Assembly (NCBI RefSeq): GCF_001434705.1
Contig: NZ_AZDJ01000030.1
Location: forward strand, 268,607 to 332,606
Reading direction: 5' to 3'
Source of the DNA: Lacticaseibacillus nasuensis JCM 17158
GTDB taxonomy: Bacteria; Bacillota; Bacilli; Lactobacillales; Lactobacillaceae
DNA: 64,000 bases
Shown: one piece after another, positions 62,561 through 64,000 of the stretch
Numbering within the stretch: position 1 is the first letter of the stretch
Layout: every line of letters begins with the position of its first letter
Position numbers and translations under genes: made by a program
Notes under the pieces: generated by a model
Database searches by the model: none
The model's input: only the letters and a program-made list of their open reading frames with translations
What the model was told of the DNA's origin: nothing

Positions 62561-64000
62561 TTAATGCGCACGCTTGCGACTCGCACCCGCCAATGCCAGC
62601 GTACTCATCAGCGTCACGATGCCTAGTGACAGCGCGGCGCGGGCTTCGACTTCGCCGGTACTTGGCAGCGTGCCATGCGTCGCAGTCGCAGTCGCAGACT
62701 GATTGGTCAGGTTAGCCGTAGTGGCCCCAGTGGTTCCCGCGTTGGCTTGATTACGGCTGGATTCTGCCGCTGCACCAGTGGAAGCGCCAGCGCCGGTTTG
62801 GCTGCCAGTTTGACTGCCAGTGCCTTGACCACTCTGGCCGCCAGTCACTGGTAATGTGCCGCGATCCTTGACTGGATCAGCGGTGTAAGTCACGGTGTAC
62901 TCAGCATCGGCGGTCACGTCGCTTTGCGCTGGAATTTCGTCAACGTTAGCGGTGTAGCCCTTGATTGCTGGGACAGGGACGGCAGCAAAGTCGCCATTCG
63001 TCCAGTCGCTGTACCCCAAGACTGCGTTGGTGACATTATCGATGGTCGCCGTCCGCGTGGAAGTCGCCGTTTGGGTCGTGTCATCCTTGGCTTTGCGCCC
63101 ATCGGCAAACACAAAGTGCACCGTTTGGGTGTAGTTCTGGGTCAGATCACTCGGTTTCACCGCAGTGGCATCCTGGTCGCCAGAACCGATCACCGTGGTC
63201 CCGTGCTTGAGGTGAATCTCGATTGGGTCAGCCCCAGTGGCCGTGAACTGCACACTGCCCGTCGCACTGTTGCCAGCCGCCAAGACGTAGCCAGCCGGAA
63301 TCTGGCCGGTGACGTCATACGACTTGGTGCCATTGGTGACACCGGTGACAGCGATCGGATCGCCGACTGGCTGCTCAGCCGCATCGTCATCGATAAACTG
63401 GACCGTCGTCGATTTTGAATCTGGTGTGTAGGTCACAGTATGTTCAGCATCGGCAGTGACATTCGTGGCTGCCGCCACCTCAGGAACATCGGCCGTGTAA
63501 CCTGCAACAGCTGGCGTGGCCACGGCAGCATAGTTGCCGTTAATCCAGTCGCTGTAGCTGACCACTTGGCCGGTCACGTTATCGACCGTCGCCGTGCGAG
63601 TGGAAGTTGCGGTTTGCGTCACATCTGCAGTCGGCTTGTAGTGATCCGCGTATTGATAATGAATGGTTTGCGTGTAGTTCTGGGTCAGCTTAAGTGGTTT
63701 CACCGCGGTGGCATCTTGGTCGGCAGAACCAATCACCGTGGTCCCGTGCTTCAGGTGAATCTCGATTGGGTCAGCCCCAGTAGCCGAAAACTGCACGCTA
63801 CCCGTCGCGCTGTTGTCAGCCGCCAAAACGTACCTGGCCGGAATCTGGCTGGTGACGTCATACGACTTGGTGCCATTGGTGACGCCAGCGACAGCGATTG
63901 GATCGCCGACTGGTTGTTCAGCCGCATCGTCATCGACAAACTGCACCGTCGTCGATTTTGAATCTGGTGTGTAGGTCACAGTATGTTCAGCATCGGCAGT
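62561..64000 (-). CDS. LPXTG surface protein with MucBP/Mub-B2-type repeats (C-terminal part)
   Basis: The gene continues past the right edge; the C-terminal 479 residues are seen. Two kinds of module alternate: a MucBP-like unit (TTVQFIDDDAAEQPVGDPIAV ... IEIHLKHGTTVIG) and a Mub-B2-like unit (TQTATSTRTATIDNVT ... YSDWTNGDFAAVPVPAIKGYTA). The period is 181 residues (543 bp) with near-identical copies. They end in a Gly/Gln/Thr/Ser linker, the sortase motif LPSTG, a hydrophobic helix and RKRAH. Wall-anchored by sortase A; the family binds mucus or other host glycans. Confidence 0.92.
   Translation of the reverse strand, partial: TADAEHTVTYTPDSKSTTVQFVDDDAAEQPVGDPIAVAGVTNGTKSYDVTSQIPARYVLAADNSATGSVQFSATGADPIEIHLKHGTTVIGSADQDATAVKPLKLTQNYTQTIHYQYADHYKPTADVTQTATSTRTATVDNVTGQVVSYSDWINGNYAAVATPAVAGYTADVPEVAAATNVTADAEHTVTYTPDSKSTTVQFIDDDAAEQPVGDPIAVTGVTNGTKSYDVTGQIPAGYVLAAGNSATGSVQFTATGADPIEIHLKHGTTVIGSGDQDATAVKPSDLTQNYTQTVHFVFADGRKAKDDTTQTATSTRTATIDNVTNAVLGYSDWTNGDFAAVPVPAIKGYTANVDEIPAQSDVTADAEYTVTYTADPVKDRGTLPVTGGQSGQGTGSQTGSQTGAGASTGAAAESSRNQANAGTTGATTANLTNQSATATATHGTLPSTGEVEARAALSLGIVTLMSTLALAGASRKRAH
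62883..63967. repeat. 543-bp coding tandem repeats in the LPXTG gene
   Basis: About two full units in the window (roughly 62883-63424 and 63425-63967), with a third starting at the edge. Landmarks such as ACCGTGGTCCCGTGCTT recur exactly 543 bp apart (63192 and 63735). The two units nearest the right edge are the most alike, and the unit next to the linker has diverged. Confidence 0.9.

Overview
The window is GC-rich DNA from a Gram-positive bacterium, most likely a high-GC member of the Lactobacillaceae (Lacticaseibacillus-like; the genus is inference). The signs are strong AGGAGG ribosome binding sites, T-box leaders in front of amino-acid genes, a PepC peptidase, Rgg-like regulators, a sortase-anchored mucin-binding-type protein, and an accessory Sec (aSec) locus with a serine-rich repeat (SRR) protein. 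No rRNA, tRNA, CRISPR array or intact insertion sequence was seen.

Layout. 1-6.1 kb: a MupG-type hydrolase (cut by the left edge) with its RpiR/MurR regulator, an Ile T-box with brnQ, an esterase, a set of palindromic repeats, and a cysK-metA pair. 6.3-22.6 kb: an aSec operon on the minus strand, in transcription order gtf3, secA2, secY2, asp1, asp2, asp3, gtfA, a shortened gtfB, and a 1760-residue SRR protein that also has its own promoter. 22.8-31.5 kb: fba, a PASTA-like protein, then the housekeeping run gltX, recQ, cysS, mrnC, rlmB, yacP (minus strand). 31.6-35.7 kb: an Rgg-like regulator divergent from an ABC exporter, a membrane protein and a TetR regulator. 35.7-37.4 kb: a tandem array of about 115-bp units built around a 17-bp palindrome, enclosing one small membrane-protein gene. 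37.4-43.1 kb: dut-radA-yacL, a small GNAT protein and two XRE/Rgg-like regulators. 43.3-53.6 kb: pepC, metQ with a Met T-box, an M20 peptidase, gpm, csbD, two DUF2187 proteins, proBA with a Pro T-box, a ThrE-type exporter and a glutathione peroxidase. 53.7-64 kb: a heterodimeric ABC exporter, an L,D-transpeptidase with wall-binding repeats, two paralogous membrane proteins, a MarR/MFS efflux pair with a clear operator, and an LPXTG protein cut by the right edge.

How the genes work together. The aSec genes would glycosylate (GtfA/GtfB/Gtf3, Asp2) and export (SecA2/SecY2/Asp1-3) the SRR protein. That protein lacks a recognisable hydrophobic signal core and any LPXTG anchor, and GtfB lacks about a third of its C-terminus, so this is a non-canonical version of the system. 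Three T-boxes with readable specifiers (AUC, AUG, CCA) tie Ile, Met and Pro tRNA charging to brnQ, metQ and proBA.

The most unusual non-coding content is a family of long structured hairpins (about 100-106 nt) lying between co-oriented genes. Two tandem copies carry compensatory base changes in four stems. A second palindrome-based repeat family occupies three intergenic regions and one site inside asp1.
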